A stretch of DNA of 64,000 bases from Macrolepiota albuminosa (GCA_027475525.1 JAMWFC010000053.1:186001-250000), one strand, 5' to 3'; numbered from the stretch's first letter, positions 11,712-24,500 are shown. The notes: generated from the sequence alone by a model not told the origin. A program made the numbers and translations.

Positions 11712-13058
11712 ACCTGCAAGACTTTGAGAATGTTTTCTCTAAGGCATTATTCGACTCCCTCCCTGAGCATAAGCAGTGGAACCATGTGATTGAGCTTATA
11801 CCCAACGCTGAGCCCTTTAGCTGCAAGGTCTATCCTCTCTCTTCCAGAGAACAGGATGAGCTTGATGCCTTTTTGCAGGAGAATTTAGACTCTGGTTGCA
11901 TCTGTTCTTCAAAGTCTCTGATAGCCTCTCCAGTCTTCTTCATTAAGAAGAAGGATGGATCCCTACGTCTGGTTCTTATGCAATGACTGTGAAGAATCAC
12001 TACCCTTTACCACTCATTTCAGAGCTTGTCAACAACCTCTGAGGTGCACGCTACTTTACTAAGTTGGATGTCCACTGGGGCTACAACAACATGCACATCA
12101 AAGAAGGTGACGAGTGGAAGGCAGCATTCCAAACAAATCATGGACTCTTTGAACCTCTGGTAATGTTCTTTGGCCTTACTAATAGCCCTGCCACCTTCCA
12201 GACCATGATGAACAACATTTTCCAAGACCTCATAGCAGAAGGTGTTGTATGTGTATATCTTGATGATATTCTCATCTATACTAAGACTCTAGAGGAGCAT
12301 TGTTGAATTACACACATTGTACTGGAACGTCTTTGCCAACACCAGCTTTATCTTAAGCCAGAGAAATGTGAGTTTGAGCAGACTAAGGTTGAATATCTTG
12401 GACTGATCATCTCTCATGGAATGGCTGAGATGGACCCAGTCAAGGTGGCTGGTGTGGCAGAGTGGCCAGAGCCTAAAAACAAGAAGGAGGTTCAGGCCTT
12501 TCTGGGTTTCACCAACTTCTACCAGAGATTTATTCAGGATTTCTCACATCATGGCTGGCCCTTCTTCAATATCACCACTAAGGATACTCCTTGGCACTGG
12601 GATGCAGCACAGCAGATAGCCTTTGATGCCCTCAAACAGGCAGTCACTTCAAAGCCTGTCCTCTTATTCCCAGATGACGACTCTCCCTTCCGTGTTAAAG
12701 CCAATAGCTCAGATTTTGCTACTGGAGCCGTTCTCTCTCAGAAGTCAAAGGAGGATGGTAAGAGGCATTCTGTGGCCTTCTACTCTAAGAGTCTCAATGC
12801 CATGGAGCGAAATTATGAGATCCATGACAAGGAGATGCTGGCTATCATTCAGTCATTTGAGGAGTGGCAACATTTCCTTGAGGGTGCCAGGCATAAATTC
12901 GAGGTGTGGACTGATCACAAGAACTTGGAGTACTTTCAGACGGCCAAGAAACTTAACTGCCAACAGGCTTGATGGTCCTTGTATCTGGCCAACTTTGACT
13001 TCTCTCTGCATCACAAACCTGGACAGAGCATGAGCAAGCCAGATGCACTTTCTAGGTG
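11712..13058 (+). pseudogene. A1 reverse transcriptase and RNase H
   Basis: RT motifs: PVFFIKKKDGSLRLV near 11935, [15 protein letters not shown] near 12060, [12 protein letters not shown] near 12168, and the catalytic [10 protein letters not shown] near 12250. The connection shows FLGFTNFYQRFI near 12505. The RNase H domain shows SDFATGAVLSQ near 12712 and YEIHDKEMLAI near 12815. A frameshift lies near 11980. TGA codons stand in place of Arg at 12303 (EEHC-stop-ITH) and 12970, and again after DALSR near 13058. Otherwise the sequence is well conserved. Confidence 0.88.
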
Positions 13059-14724
13059 AGCAGATCATGGTTCTGGAGCTAGTGACAATGACAATATTGT
13101 ACTCCTGAAGCCAGAACTGTTTGCCATTCATGCTCTGGAAGGTGTGGTTGGCCAGGGAGAAGAAGTGAGCATCCTTTGAGACATCCAACAAGGTAACCGG
13201 GAGAGCACTCAAGAAGATCTGGTAGCTAAGGCTGCCATGGCCTTGCATGCTCGAGAGAAAACTGGAGTAAAGTCTGTCCGCACTGACAAGTGGTCTTTAG
13301 AGAATGGTCTTCTCACCTTCTGGGGATGCATTTATGTTCCCAACCTGCCAGACCTCCAGAGGCGGATTGTGGAGCAGCATCATGACTCTCAAGTTGCAGG
13401 ACATCCTGGCAAATAGAAGATATTGGAGCTAGTCTTACGGAATTACTGGTGGCCTCAAATGTCACGGTATATTGGCTCTTACACCTCCACCTGCGACCTT
13501 TGCCTTTGGACTAAGCCTCATCATCAGCCTCCTATAGGGCAGCTTCATCCATTGTCTATCCCAGCTGAGCGTTGGAGTGTGGCCTCAGTAGACTTCATTG
13601 TTGAGTTACTAGACTCTCATGAATATGACACGATCATGGTGGTAGTGGATCTCTATGGTAAGCATGCTCATTTTATTTCAACACACACTACCTGCTCAGC
13701 CATGGGTGCTGCCAATCTGTACCAGAAGCATGTCTGGAAACTCCATGGGTTGTCAGATAATTACATCTCTGACCGTGGACCTCAGTTTGTAGCAGAGTTT
13801 ACTAGAGAACTGTATTGCCTCCTCTATGTCAAACTTCACACTTCCATGGCCTACCACCCCCAGTCTGATGGCCAGACTGAGCATGTCAACCAGGAGCTAG
13901 AACAGTATCTCCAGCTCTTCTGCAATGAACGACAGGATAACTGGGATGACCTATTACCAGAGGCAGAGTTTCAATACAACAACCATGTACATGCTGCCAC
14001 CCAGATGTCTCCTTTCCTTCTAGATACTGGTCGACACCCTCGGATGGGATTTGAGCCTTGTGGATGACCTTTGGAGAATAAAGCTGTCAATGAGTTCATA
14101 GATCGGATGAAGGCAGCCCAGGAGGAAGCCAAGGCTGCTTTAGTTAAGGCAAAGGATGCCATGGCCCGCTACTATGATCGTGGATGAACTCCAGCCCCCA
14201 AGTACAAGCCTGGAGATTGAGTCTACCTGGATGCCTCTGACATTGCTACCATCCAACCTTCTCAGAAGCTCTCTCAGCATTGTCTAAGACCCTTTCCTAT
14301 AGTAAGGCAGGTAGGCCCACTAGCCTATCAATTCAAGCTGCCTAGTGGAATGAGTCGATTCTATCCAGTCTTCAATGTGGTGAAGCTCTCTCCAGCTTCA
14401 GAGGATCCAATCCCAGGTCGACATCCACAGCCACCTCCACCTCCAATTCTGGTAGACAACCAAGAAGAGTATGAAGTGGAATGAATCCTAGACAGCCAAC
14501 TCTTTAGAAACAAGCTTCAGTTCAAGGCTAAGTGGAAGAGCTATGGAATCAAGGACATCTCTTGGGAGCCACAAGAGAATGTCCATGCCCCTGCCTTAGT
14601 CCAGAAATTCTATCAACAGCATCCCAACGCTCCCCAGGCAATCAGAGGCCTCTATTCTCTTTCCAAGGTAGACCAGGCCATCCAGAACTACTTCTATTCA
14701 GCACATCAAAATGCCACACTCTAG
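13059..14724 (+). pseudogene. A1 integrase with C-terminal chromodomain
   Basis: The HHCC zinc-binding region (HHDSQVAGHPG ... CDLCLW, near 13376-13505) is followed by the DDE core: VDFIVELL near 13590, ISDRGPQF near 13770 and the Glu of DGQTEHVNQ near 13870. Then YYDRG-stop-TPAPKYKPGD, the GPY-like region and a chromodomain (EYEVE-stop-ILDSQLFRNKLQF ... SWEPQENV, about 14468-14590). A chromodomain after integrase defines chromoviruses and guides integration to heterochromatin. Stops are at the Trp or Arg position after PGK (TAG, 13416), after GFEPCG (14065), DRG and KPGD. Confidence 0.9.
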
Positions 14725-14735
14725 AGGGAGGGTGA

Positions 14736-15254
14736 TGTCAGGGGACTCCTCATTTCTTCCTTTTCTCACTCCTTATCTCTTCACTCTCCCTTCATTCATT
14801 CTCTTATTTCTTCTGACATTATTTCATTTTACTGTTTCTATTCTTTCAACACTATCTGTTAGTACTACTCTCAGCCCTTGAGGTGCTCTGGTTCTTTAGC
14901 TACTATTCAGACAAGTGTGGGCCCTTCAGCACCGCTTCCAGACTGCTTATATAAGCCAGAGTTTGCCTTTCTGACTTCTAAAGTCTGGAGTTTTCCTGCC
15001 TTGTTTGCATAGTTGTTTGGTTAGTCAATTTTTGAGTTTTTAAGGTTTTGTTGTACTGTACAGTTGTTTTCCATGCTTCAGAAGCCCCAGAAGCATCCAA
15101 CCTGGCATAGAGAATCCCTAGACTTGTTCTCTTTGGATCTCCCTCTGCCAGGTGAGTAGTTATTATGATATTGTCAGTACATACTCTAATACACTTTGGA
15201 TCTCCCTCTGCCAGCTGTGTGACTGAGCCACAGCCTCTAGAGGTCACCCTTACA
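14736..15254 (+). repeat. 3' LTR of A1
   Basis: A 519-bp LTR with a TATATAAG box at 14948-14955, followed directly by the TSD GCCAG at 15255-15259. Confidence 0.9.
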
Positions 15255-16880
15255 GCCAGCCTAGCCCCCTCTGACCCATGTCAATTTTCTGGCATGATGG
15301 TCACCACACCACTATCTGGCAAGCAAGAGGCCTTGCAGAACAAGGAGTCAAAGTCAACCGTTGACCTATTTCAGTTGATTGTGGGGCTGTGACAATGCAG
15401 CTAATTGACACCTAGTATCAGATTGTTATTGCCAATATCTGCCATGTTAAAGACCAGCATCTTCTCATGATTGCCCATCAGAATCTACAGATGCACCTCC
15501 ACGGTTAAGAGGCCTGACTTGACTTTGGAATTGTCAATTGTCTGCAAGTGCATTGGGCATTTTTTTGAGATCATAGATAGCCTCTGATCATCTACAAAAT
15601 GTTGGTTTACAAAGCAACAGCTCACACCCAAATCAACTATTGCCCTCATATTGATGATTTGCAACCTCTGACAGTTGTGCATATGTAGTGTTACCGGCAG
15701 CTCCAGTGCTGCATGATCCAACCTTGATGTGTGCATGTGAATCACTGCCACACATGCCAACTGCTGCCTCTTTTCTTATTTACTTGCTTTACTTAGGCCA
15801 TGTAAAACAGTACTATTTTCAGGCTAAAATACATGACACTAGCTTGTCACCCCTATTGCGAGCTCATGGGATGACTCTATACAAAATCCAGTCCCAGTGC
15901 CTCCTTTTTCTTCTCACCTCCACTGCTTCTCTTCCACTGCCTTAATAGACTCCACCTATGAGAGGCACTGTGCAATGAGATGGCCTACTGCCCTACACTT
16001 ATAGCACTTCCAATTCACTGGCATGCCCTTTATGTAGTTGATATCCATGGCATTTGGGTCTGTAGGTGTGGGCGGCAGCACAGAATGTGCTGTCATCTTT
16101 GTTGCTGCAGGAGCTGAGAAGACATGCAACTGATGGAGTATCAGCTACCCTTCTTCTTGGCTATGATGTCTGTGAGCTTACTCTTGTGCCACAGTAGAAT
16201 ATACCATGCCTCCTCTACCTTCTTGTAGTTGGTATTCACCAGGGCTTCTATTGATGCTATGCTAAGGCTTTTCCAAAACTAGTTCTTGACATACTCACTT
16301 TCCATGTCTGCATGCCCCAGTTTATTCTTTAGCTCAAAAAATGCTGTGCAATAATTGATAATTGACTTGGAACACTGCTAAAGCTGACCAATGCAAGTTA
16401 GCACATCCTAGATGGGATCATGGGTGCAAAACGCTATTCAAAAGTCCATGAGCCAAGCATCTCAACAGAAACATTGTGGGTTCAGCTTTAGGTCATCTGA
16501 GCCAGTTGTAATGATAGCTGACCACTGCCACATAGACCCTGTCAAGTAGAACTGCATCTATACAATTTTCTGATAGTTGTCCCTAAAGGTCTCAAATTTT
16601 ACTGCTGTCTCAACCTGCTTGGCAAATTGGTCTATGAGCTGCTTTGATTTGCCATTGTAAACCTCCAGTGGGTTGATCCTTAACATATGTGCCAAATGCT
16701 GCATCAGCTGCATGTGGTGCAGTCTGTTCTGCAACACTTCTTTGCTGGAGCCAGATCAACACTACTGCCAGTCTGTTATCTTGCACCTGCATAGCCTGAA
16801 AGACCATGCTTGCTATCTATTCACTTGCTGGATCTACCACCATGCCATCATGCTCTTCTGGGATCATCATTGCATTTGAA
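15255..16880 (-). pseudogene. Gypsy A0 gag and protease, minus strand
   Basis: This is the other half of the minus-strand element split by A1. A zinc knuckle CYKCRAVGHLIAQC (C-x2-C-x4-H-x4-C) reads on the minus strand near 15965-16007. The protease follows at 15760-15485 with AIVDLGVSCCFVNQ (norm LVDSGAxxxFI; the middle Ser is Leu). Upstream (16880-16010) are decayed gag stretches with many stops. In minus order gag, PR, [A1 insertion], RT, the layout is that of one Gypsy polyprotein. The 180 bp from 16881 to 17059 are AT-rich with nothing recognisable. Confidence 0.75.
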
Positions 16881-17059
16881 AGAAAATTTTATCTTAGTTC
16901 AAGTGTAAGGCTAAGAACTGCAATTTGCAATGCAATATATTATTGGCACTATAAACAGAATTCTATTGCTGTTTAACTGCTAGGTAGTCATAATATGATA
17001 TATAAGATAAGAAGGGAGTGCTACTACTGACTATGAATATAAGACATTAGTTATGTGGT

Positions 17060-18143
17060 ACTGTGATATCATGCACTCTATCCAATAAACAATTTCTCTT
17101 CTGCATCAGCAACAGCTAACTAATATCCTTTTACATCCCATTGTCCCTTACCAACCTGAGATCTTTAGTGTGCTACCCACCCACTTTCTATATGGCAAGC
17201 ATCTTTGGCCAAGATTCCTCTCTAGTAAAAATTGTACAGAAATCTCATCTGCTAAGAAAAGATAGCAGAAATTTGACATACAATGCCATACTGCAATCTG
17301 CCAAGGCTAAGATGGAAGACAAGCATCTAGTAACAGTTGAGCAATAGATTCAAGACCTCAAATGACTGGCAGATCTTATCAATGGACAATACATCACATT
17401 TATCTGTTATACCACACACTTCTTTTTTACTAATAACCATCTTTAGTGATGAAATTGAAATGGCACTTATAAACTAGTCATCAAATCTGATAGTTGCTTA
17501 TGGGTCTTGCACACTATGCACAATGAGCTTGGACATAGAGGCCTTTATACTACCTAGGCCTTTCTTTTAGAATGATTTTGATGGTCACATGCTAGCGCTG
17601 ATATTGCCTGGTACATCAGGACCTGCCACCTCTGCCAAATTCAACAAACATACCAAGTGCTTATACTACCAACTGTTGCAATGCCAGCTCTCCTCTTTAG
17701 CAAAATTTATATTAATACCATGCATATGCCCAAATTTGGTCACCACAAGTACATCATTCAAGGTTGCTGTTTGCTAATCCACTGGCCTGAATTTCAGATG
17801 CTTTAAAGAAAAAATACTAAGGCAGTCACCAAGTGGTTATGAAGATATCATTTGCTGTTAAGGAGTGCTAAGAGAAGTCGTCATAGACAATGATGTGCCA
17901 ATTATTAAAGCACTAGCCTATCTTGCCAAAAAGTATAACATCCATCACATCCAAGTATCTAGCTACAACAAGCATGTCAATGGCTTGATAGAGAGACCAT
18001 ACTTTGACATATAGCAAGCACTCTTCAAAGTGGTCAATGGTGACAAATCTTGTTGGAATAAAGTGACATATTCAGTGTTTTGGTTGAAAAGAGTGACAAT
18101 TTGTAAGTGCATGGATTGTTCTCTTTATTATGGTGGCTACTGG
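17060..18143 (+). pseudogene. Old family-B Ty3 copy B0, part 1 (RNase H tail and integrase)
   Basis: Aligns base by base, without an open frame, with B1 from about 23960 to 25039. It covers the end of RNase H, the zinc-binding region and most of the integrase core. For example, the B1 stretch around 24965-25035 recurs at 18068-18143 with every CpG changed to TpG or CpA. It ends at ...GGCTACTGG, where B1 is inserted; the matching continuation is at 29526. Confidence 0.88.
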
Positions 18144-19090
18144 TGATAGGACCCTATACAGGTTAGGCGCATCAACGGCAGGCTCGGCACCGGCTCCGGA
18201 AACCTTGCCGCACTCGTTTCGAACTTAGCGCACGCGTTCTACCCATTTTAAGCCATTCCCGACGGCCGCGCACGGCAAGAAGCAGATCCGATCAATAATA
18301 GCGCCGACGGCAGCAGGAATGACAACTGACAGATGGCATCAGTCACTGACGACAGCGCTTAGCGAGAAGCTTGATGATCTATCAAAAACTGACGGACAGC
18401 TTGGCGTTTGACCTTGGCGTCTGACATCGCTTAGCGCCTTGATTTGGCGCCTGACACCGCTTAGGTGCTCTGACGGACAGAAGGGTGATGGAGTGATGGT
18501 TTAGCTTCGCGATCTGTCGCCTGGCGTTGCTAAGGCTCTTGAATGGGCGGTAGGGATCTGAAACCGTTGGAGCTACCCCTTTGAAATTTTCCAGTTTACC
18601 GCACTCTGGCGTCATTAGCCACTGGCGACGGCGAACTCATTGTAGTATAAAAGTACTTACCGACTTGTACATAGGACAAGAAACGAATAGACCAGAGTTT
18701 CCCCCTTTACTTCAGTCTCCCTTACGCTCAAGAGCTCATTTACGCTACGGTCGGCAACGTCAAACTCATCGGCAGTTGCAGACGTTCGCCAATACTCGAC
18801 ATACTCGCGCCTTGCAACTATGGCAGGCATTATCGACGCTTAGATTTCGCTAAGCATATCGTGCTCTTGCCGCTCACATTGCCGTGTTCACTTACCGCAT
18901 TTTCCTTAGGCGCTTTACCTTAGCGCTTGACACTTGCTGACTCCGTTACCGACTTTTACCCTTTTTCACAGACGCGTTCTCTGGGACCTGCCCGGGACTC
19001 CTCATATTACTTTTAGCGCGCCCAACGCACACTCTTGGTACGGTAACACTTTTGTTACATTTGTTACTGACCAAACTTTGGGCGTCATCA
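18144..19090 (+). repeat. 5' LTR of B1
   Basis: A 947-bp LTR, pair of 28575-29521. It is rich in CpG, with recurrent words such as TTAGCGC and TACCG. Confidence 0.95.
18646..18653 (+). promoter_or_regulatory. TATA box in the B1 5' LTR
   Basis: TATAAAAG in the middle of the LTR; the same box is at 29077-29084 in the 3' LTR. This is the likely core promoter for the genomic transcript. Confidence 0.6.
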
Positions 19091-19093
19091 AAT

Positions 19094-19114
19094 TGGAGCC
19101 CACCGCGAGGGTTC
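19094..19114 (+). other. Candidate primer binding site of B1
   Basis: Three bases after the LTR end the sequence reads TGGAGCCCACCGCGAGGG. A TGG start is what pairs with a tRNA CCA tail. The tRNA species was not assigned. Confidence 0.5.
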
Positions 19115-19473
19115 TCTAGGGCAGAATTCCACCAGAAACCCGTCTCCAGCGTAGGCGCCGCCTGCTAGACCAGTCGGCAGAAGGCATAGCTCCTTCCCAC
19201 CCATCAACCCCACAACCACCTGGTGCCTTACCGGGTCTTTCTCTAGCCCAGGAACTACAGAACGCCACTGTAGACGCTTTTCCTGATCTCTTCCCGCATT
19301 CCCTCGATTATAGTGCCGACGACCCCTTAGCGTCGCCCTTTGCCTTACCGCAATCAGTCACTCCCATCACTCCTTTAACACCGCTTTCTCAATTCGCCAT
19401 TTCTCTTACCCCGTCGCCAATCTCTAGAATCCCTTCCCCACTACCGCTAACCGAACTCGTTACCACCGTCGCC

Positions 19474-21591
19474 ATGGAACAACAAGTCCAACGCATGCCG
19501 CCACGCAACCACTTCTCGGCACCGAAATGGGACGAGACCAAGCCACGGGAGCTCTCCCAGTATTTTAAGGAGTTGGAGTATTTATTCAGGGATTGTAACA
19601 TTACCGACCACACGCAGATGAAGGAGTATGCGGCAAGATACGTGTCATATGACACGGCAGAGACGTGGACAGGTCTTACCGAGTTTGCCACCTTTGTTCC
19701 TGCCGCCCCGCCAGCTCCAGCTCAAGGCGCTTCATACGAGGACTGGAAGACGGCAGTAATCCAGCTGTACCCTGGCGCAGAGGAGGCTACCCGATACACG
19801 GTAAACGAGCTCCAGAAACTAGTACAGGAATCATTTGACAGTGGCACATCATCTCTTGGCGCGTTCTCTACGTATTACCGCGAGTTCCAGAAAATTGCTA
19901 GGTGGCTTCTGCAGAACGGCAAGCTCTATATTAACGAGGAACGTTGCCTATTTCAGCAAGGCATCCCGACGTCTCTGTGGACTCGTATTGCTCGTCGCCT
20001 AGAGATAGTTCATCAGGCCCATCACCCTGACGAGCCCTATAACGTTGCCGACGTCTTTGAAGCCGGTAAATGGGTTCTCAAGGGAACGGACACTGGCGTT
20101 GGACTGCAACGCGCTAGGACGAGCCCACCACCTGAGCGAACTAACGGTATCATTCCCATCCCGCCTCCTGTTGCCGACTTCGTTAAGAAAGAAGAACTCA
20201 ATGCTGCTATTACCGCGGCTGTTGCTTCCGCTATGACGCGTATTGAAACCATGATCACCACCAACCTCACTAACCGACCCGCTAACGTACCCGCGCCTGG
20301 CCCTTGCCACTTCTGTGGGGAAATTGGCCACACCATGACTAGAGGACGCTGCGCGACTTTAGAGAACTACATTCGGCAAGGGAGAATTCGACGGGCTATC
20401 GACGGCAAGATAGTCCTCACCACTGGCGCCATCATTCCCAACTACCCAGACAAGAAGTCCTTCCAGGAGCGAGTTGATGAGTGGCATAGGCGCAACCCAG
20501 GACAGATCGTTACCGGCACGCTTTCCGGCAACGCTAACCCCGACCCTGACCAGGCAACTCAGCAGCAAATGATCCACGAGGTCTTACACTTCGACAGCGT
20601 TGGCGACCGCCCTACCTTCTCGCGGGAAGAGCGAATCGCTAAGCTGCAACAGGAGTTGGATTCGCTTAAGAATCAGGTTTTTGATGGGGTTGAAGTTAAG
20701 CAGCCTAAACAGCCTCTTAAAGGATATAAGCCGATGCCTCCCGCTAGCAAATTACCGACGCCTGCTCCTGCCGCACCGCCTGCTACTGCCCCTGCTGCCA
20801 CTCCAGAACCATCGTCGTCCGCTACCGCTCCCGAACCGCCTTTGCCGCCTCTCCATCCCTATTCAGGGATTCCCGACCGTTATCACGCTCCCGCACAACG
20901 AAACTTTGCCGCTCCCGAGAAACGTCCTGAGGGTGGCTACCGACCTACCGCGCCAATTTTCGACATAGAGAAATCTAACCACGTTTTTAACCGTATCATG
21001 AAAACCGCCGTCACCTTGTCAGTAGAAGAACTTTGTAGTATTGCTCCCGACGTCCGCAACCAGGTCAAGACAGCAGTTACTCCTCGACGACCCTTGGCGA
21101 CAGCTGTTGCCGAGGTTGATGAACTCGACGATGCGCTTCCTGGTTTCTCTGTTACCATCGACTCTCCCGACACCGATGAACCTCTTGCCGACTCCATCGC
21201 TAACGCCACCTCTGTGGACCCAGTGGAGACCTACCTTAGGTCTGTGGACCATGGAGAGGACCCCGCCATCCTTACCGTCGCTCAAGAATCGCACGCTATT
21301 CGCTCAGTAGCGCTAACCGTAGACAACAAGCACGAGGTAGAGGCAATCGTGGATAGCGGGTCTCAAATCATTTCTATGGCAGCTGAAGTCGCTAACGATC
21401 TAGGCCTTATTTACGACCCTACCGTTATACTAAACATGCAGAGCGCTAACGGTACGGTAGACAGATCCCTCGGCCTCGCCAAGAATGTGCCATGCACCCT
21501 TGGCGACATCACCTTTTATCTTCAGATACACATTTTGCGATCACCGGCATACGACTTACTACTCGGCAGACCCTTCGACGTCTTGGCGTGA
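19474..21591 (+). CDS. B1 Gag-protease polyprotein
   Basis: A 705-codon intact frame. ATG at 19474 is the first Met, but the frame is open upstream to about 19119 and looks coding, so a non-ATG or upstream start is possible. The capsid region spans about residues 10-200. A zinc knuckle of unusual spacing (CHFCGEIGHTMTRGRC, C-x2-C-x4-H-x6-C) lies near residues 272-287. A Pro/Ala-rich linker covers about 410-480. The retropepsin active site VDSGSQ has Asp at residue 627, and the end is DLLLGRPFDVLA. The stop is TGA (21589). The reading continues in the same frame as SVVKTVTDK, so this is probably CGA to TGA in a once continuous Gag-Pol. It would make the particle and process the polyprotein. 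Confidence 0.9.
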   Translation: MEQQVQRMPPRNHFSAPKWDETKPRELSQYFKELEYLFRDCNITDHTQMKEYAARYVSYDTAETWTGLTEFATFVPAAPPAPAQGASYEDWKTAVIQLYPGAEEATRYTVNELQKLVQESFDSGTSSLGAFSTYYREFQKIARWLLQNGKLYINEERCLFQQGIPTSLWTRIARRLEIVHQAHHPDEPYNVADVFEAGKWVLKGTDTGVGLQRARTSPPPERTNGIIPIPPPVADFVKKEELNAAITAAVASAMTRIETMITTNLTNRPANVPAPGPCHFCGEIGHTMTRGRCATLENYIRQGRIRRAIDGKIVLTTGAIIPNYPDKKSFQERVDEWHRRNPGQIVTGTLSGNANPDPDQATQQQMIHEVLHFDSVGDRPTFSREERIAKLQQELDSLKNQVFDGVEVKQPKQPLKGYKPMPPASKLPTPAPAAPPATAPAATPEPSSSATAPEPPLPPLHPYSGIPDRYHAPAQRNFAAPEKRPEGGYRPTAPIFDIEKSNHVFNRIMKTAVTLSVEELCSIAPDVRNQVKTAVTPRRPLATAVAEVDELDDALPGFSVTIDSPDTDEPLADSIANATSVDPVETYLRSVDHGEDPAILTVAQESHAIRSVALTVDNKHEVEAIVDSGSQIISMAAEVANDLGLIYDPTVILNMQSANGTVDRSLGLAKNVPCTLGDITFYLQIHILRSPAYDLLLGRPFDVLA

Positions 21592-24500
21592 TCAGTCGTC
21601 AAGACAGTTACCGACAAGGAAACGACCCTCACAATTAGCGACCCTAATTCCGGAATCCGACGAACGGTGCCAACGTTCCCTAGGGGACAACGAAAAGGCG
21701 CCCTCGCTAAGCCACCGGAGTTTACTGACCAGCACGCCAACGAACGACCCCATAGGTGTTTTCACAGACCATCGAGGAGGTGATTGGCGACGATCACGGA
21801 GATGTGGTGCTAACGCTGGAATATGACCATTCAACTGGTCTTGTAAATATTATATCTACCGCTTGTCTTGACAATGAAGTTTTGCTTTCCTCTACCGCTA
21901 CTGACGCCGAGACTTCCCAGAAAAATCAAAACATTACCAACTCCTCTCTTGCCTACTTGTACCTTACCACTTCTGAATCATTTCAAAATATTGCGTCCAC
22001 CGATACGTATCTCACTACCCTTCCCGGAGCCTCGTCTCCTGCCATTCTTGGACTTGCCGCTCCTCAGGCTACAGTTCCCCTTTCCACCTCTGTTTATAAC
22101 CAGGCTAACGCTCCTAAAAGGAAAGGGGTTCAAGTTAAAAAGAAATATAAGCCAGTTGCGCTTAAAACAAAACCCGTCGCTACGCACTCTCCCGAGACTT
22201 TTAGAATCGAGCGCCAGATCATTGGCGACCCTCTTGCCGACATGCCGGCCTTATCACCGAATCCGCCACCCTTTCAGCCCACAGGACGTTTTACCGAGGA
22301 ACGCCAGCAGCAGTTCGCCAAGGAGCACGACACAGGATTTTTGACCAAAGATGAGTTGAACGTCCTTACCGATCTTGTCGCTAAGCAAGACAAAGCCTTT
22401 GCTTGGGAGGACTCGGAACGCGGCAGCCTCTGCACAGATTTCTTCCCGCCTGTCGTAATCCCGACCATCCCTCACGTACCGTGGACTGAGCACAACCGAC
22501 CGTTACCGCCTGGGATCGAAGCCGAGGTCTGCCAGATTATTAGGACCAAGATACAGGCTGGCGTCTACGAACCCTCCAATAGTTCTTACCGCTCCCGTTG
22601 GTTCTGTGTCCTCAAAAAGAATGGCAATCTACGCATAGTCCACAGTCTTGAACCACTGAATAGAGTCACCATACGACACTCTGGCGTACCGCCTTTCCCT
22701 GATCACTACGCATAGTCCACAGTCTTGAACCACTGAATAGAGTCACCATACGACACTCTGGCGTACCGCCTTTCCCTGATCACATTGCCGAGTCTTTGCC
22801 GGGCGCATTTGTGGCGCCACCCTTGACCTCTATGTTGGCTACGACGAACGCTTAATCCACCCTTCTTCCCGCGACCTCACTACGTTTCAAACTCTGTTTG
22901 GCGCACTCCGCCTAGTTACCTTGCCGATGGGCTGGACAAACTCAGTCCCCATATTCCATGACGACATCACTTTCATCCTCCAACCCGAGATACCGCATAA
23001 CGTCCTTAGCTTCATCGACGATGTTGGCGTCAAAGGCCCCAAAGACTGGCGACTCGTAAACAGCTTACTGGCAACCCATCCCGAGAACCCCAATATTCGC
23101 TTAGCGCTATGGGACTTTTTCCAGTTGCTCAACCGAGTTCTCCAACGTATGAAGTATAGCGGTGGGACTTTTAGCGGCCACAAACTCCTCCTATGCGCGC
23201 CAAGGTTCAAAATACTTGGTCACATCTGCACTCCCGACGGACGCGTTCCCGACGAATCTCGCTTAGCACTCTTGGAGCGCTGGGGTCCTTGCCGCGACTT
23301 ATCTGAAGTTCGCGCCTTTCTTGGTACCGTTGGCGTTCTCAGGATATTCGTCAAGAACTTTGCCCATCGCGCACACGCCCTTAACCGACTCACCCGCGCC
23401 AACGAGCCCTTCGAATTTGGGCCAGACCAGGTTACCGCACAACGAGACTTAGTAAAAGCTCTACAAGACGCCAAACCCCTAGTCCCCATCAATTATACCT
23501 CTGCCGACCCTGTTATCTTGGCGGTGGATACCTCGTACATTGCCGTTGGCTACTTCCTGTGCCAGTGCCTTAGCGACAATCGGAAACAGCGACGCTACAA
23601 CCGCTTTGGGTCCATCACGCTAAACGACCGGGAATCTCGCTACAGTCAGCCTAAGCTAGAGCTCTATGGGCTTTTCAAAACCTTCCGGTCGCTAAAGATG
23701 TATTTGATTGGCGTGCGCAACCTTATTGTTGAAGTCGACGCTAGGTACATCAAAGGCATGCTGCAGAATCCCGACATCCAGCCATCCGCTAGCATGAACC
23801 GGTGGGTAGTCGCCATCCTCATGTTTCACTTTGAGTTGGTACACGTCAAGAGCTCTTTCCACGGACCAGATGGACTTTCTAGGCGACCACAGCAGCCTGG
23901 CGACCCGGCAGTGGACCCACAGGCTGATAGCGATTTCGAGGACTGGATCGACCGACTACATGGTTTTGTGCACCTCATTCAACAGCCAATTCCCTTACTA
24001 CGACGGCAACAGCCTGCCAGCATCCTTCTACATCCCATCGTCCCTTACCGCCCCGAGACCTTTAGCGCACCCCTCACATTCTACACGGCAAGCATCCTTG
24101 GACAAGACTTGCCTCCCGTAAAAATCGTACAGGAACCCCAGTCGCTAAGAGAAGACAGCAAAAACCTGACCTACGATGCCGTTCCCCGATCCGCCAAGGC
24201 AAAGGCGGAAGACAGTCGCCTGTTAATAGTTGAACAATGGCTACAAGACCTTAAGCGACCCACAGACCTTACCGACGAACAATACGCTACTTTTATCCGA
24301 TATGCTACCCATTTCTTCTTTACCGACAACAGACTTTGGCGACAAAATCGAGATGGCGCTCACAAGCTGATCATCAAGCCAGAAGGTCGCTTACGAGTCT
24401 TGCGCGCTATGCATGACAAGCTAGGTCATAGAGGTCTGTACGCTACCCGAGCTTCTCTGCTAGAACGATTCTGGTGGCCACAAGCTAGTGCCGACATCGC

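Larger units (their letters stand above)
8400..15254 (+). mobile_element. Full-length Ty3/Gypsy chromovirus A1
   Basis: A 6855-bp LTR retrotransposon bounded by 519-bp LTRs that start TGTCAGGGGA and end TTACA, flanked by the 5-bp duplication GCCAG (8395-8399 and 15255-15259). A purine tract (CTAGAGGGAGGGTGA) precedes the 3' LTR. Order: gag with zinc knuckle, protease, reverse transcriptase, RNase H, integrase, chromodomain. It is inserted in a minus-strand Gypsy element (A0). The coding region is dead: most in-frame stops are TGA or TAG where Arg or Trp is expected, and a solo LTR sits between PR and RT. Confidence 0.93.

Noticed and set aside
20599..21310. Frames on other phases and the minus strand inside B1 gag
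   Set aside because: Shadows of the 705-codon Gag-PR frame, which has the zinc knuckle and protease motif.
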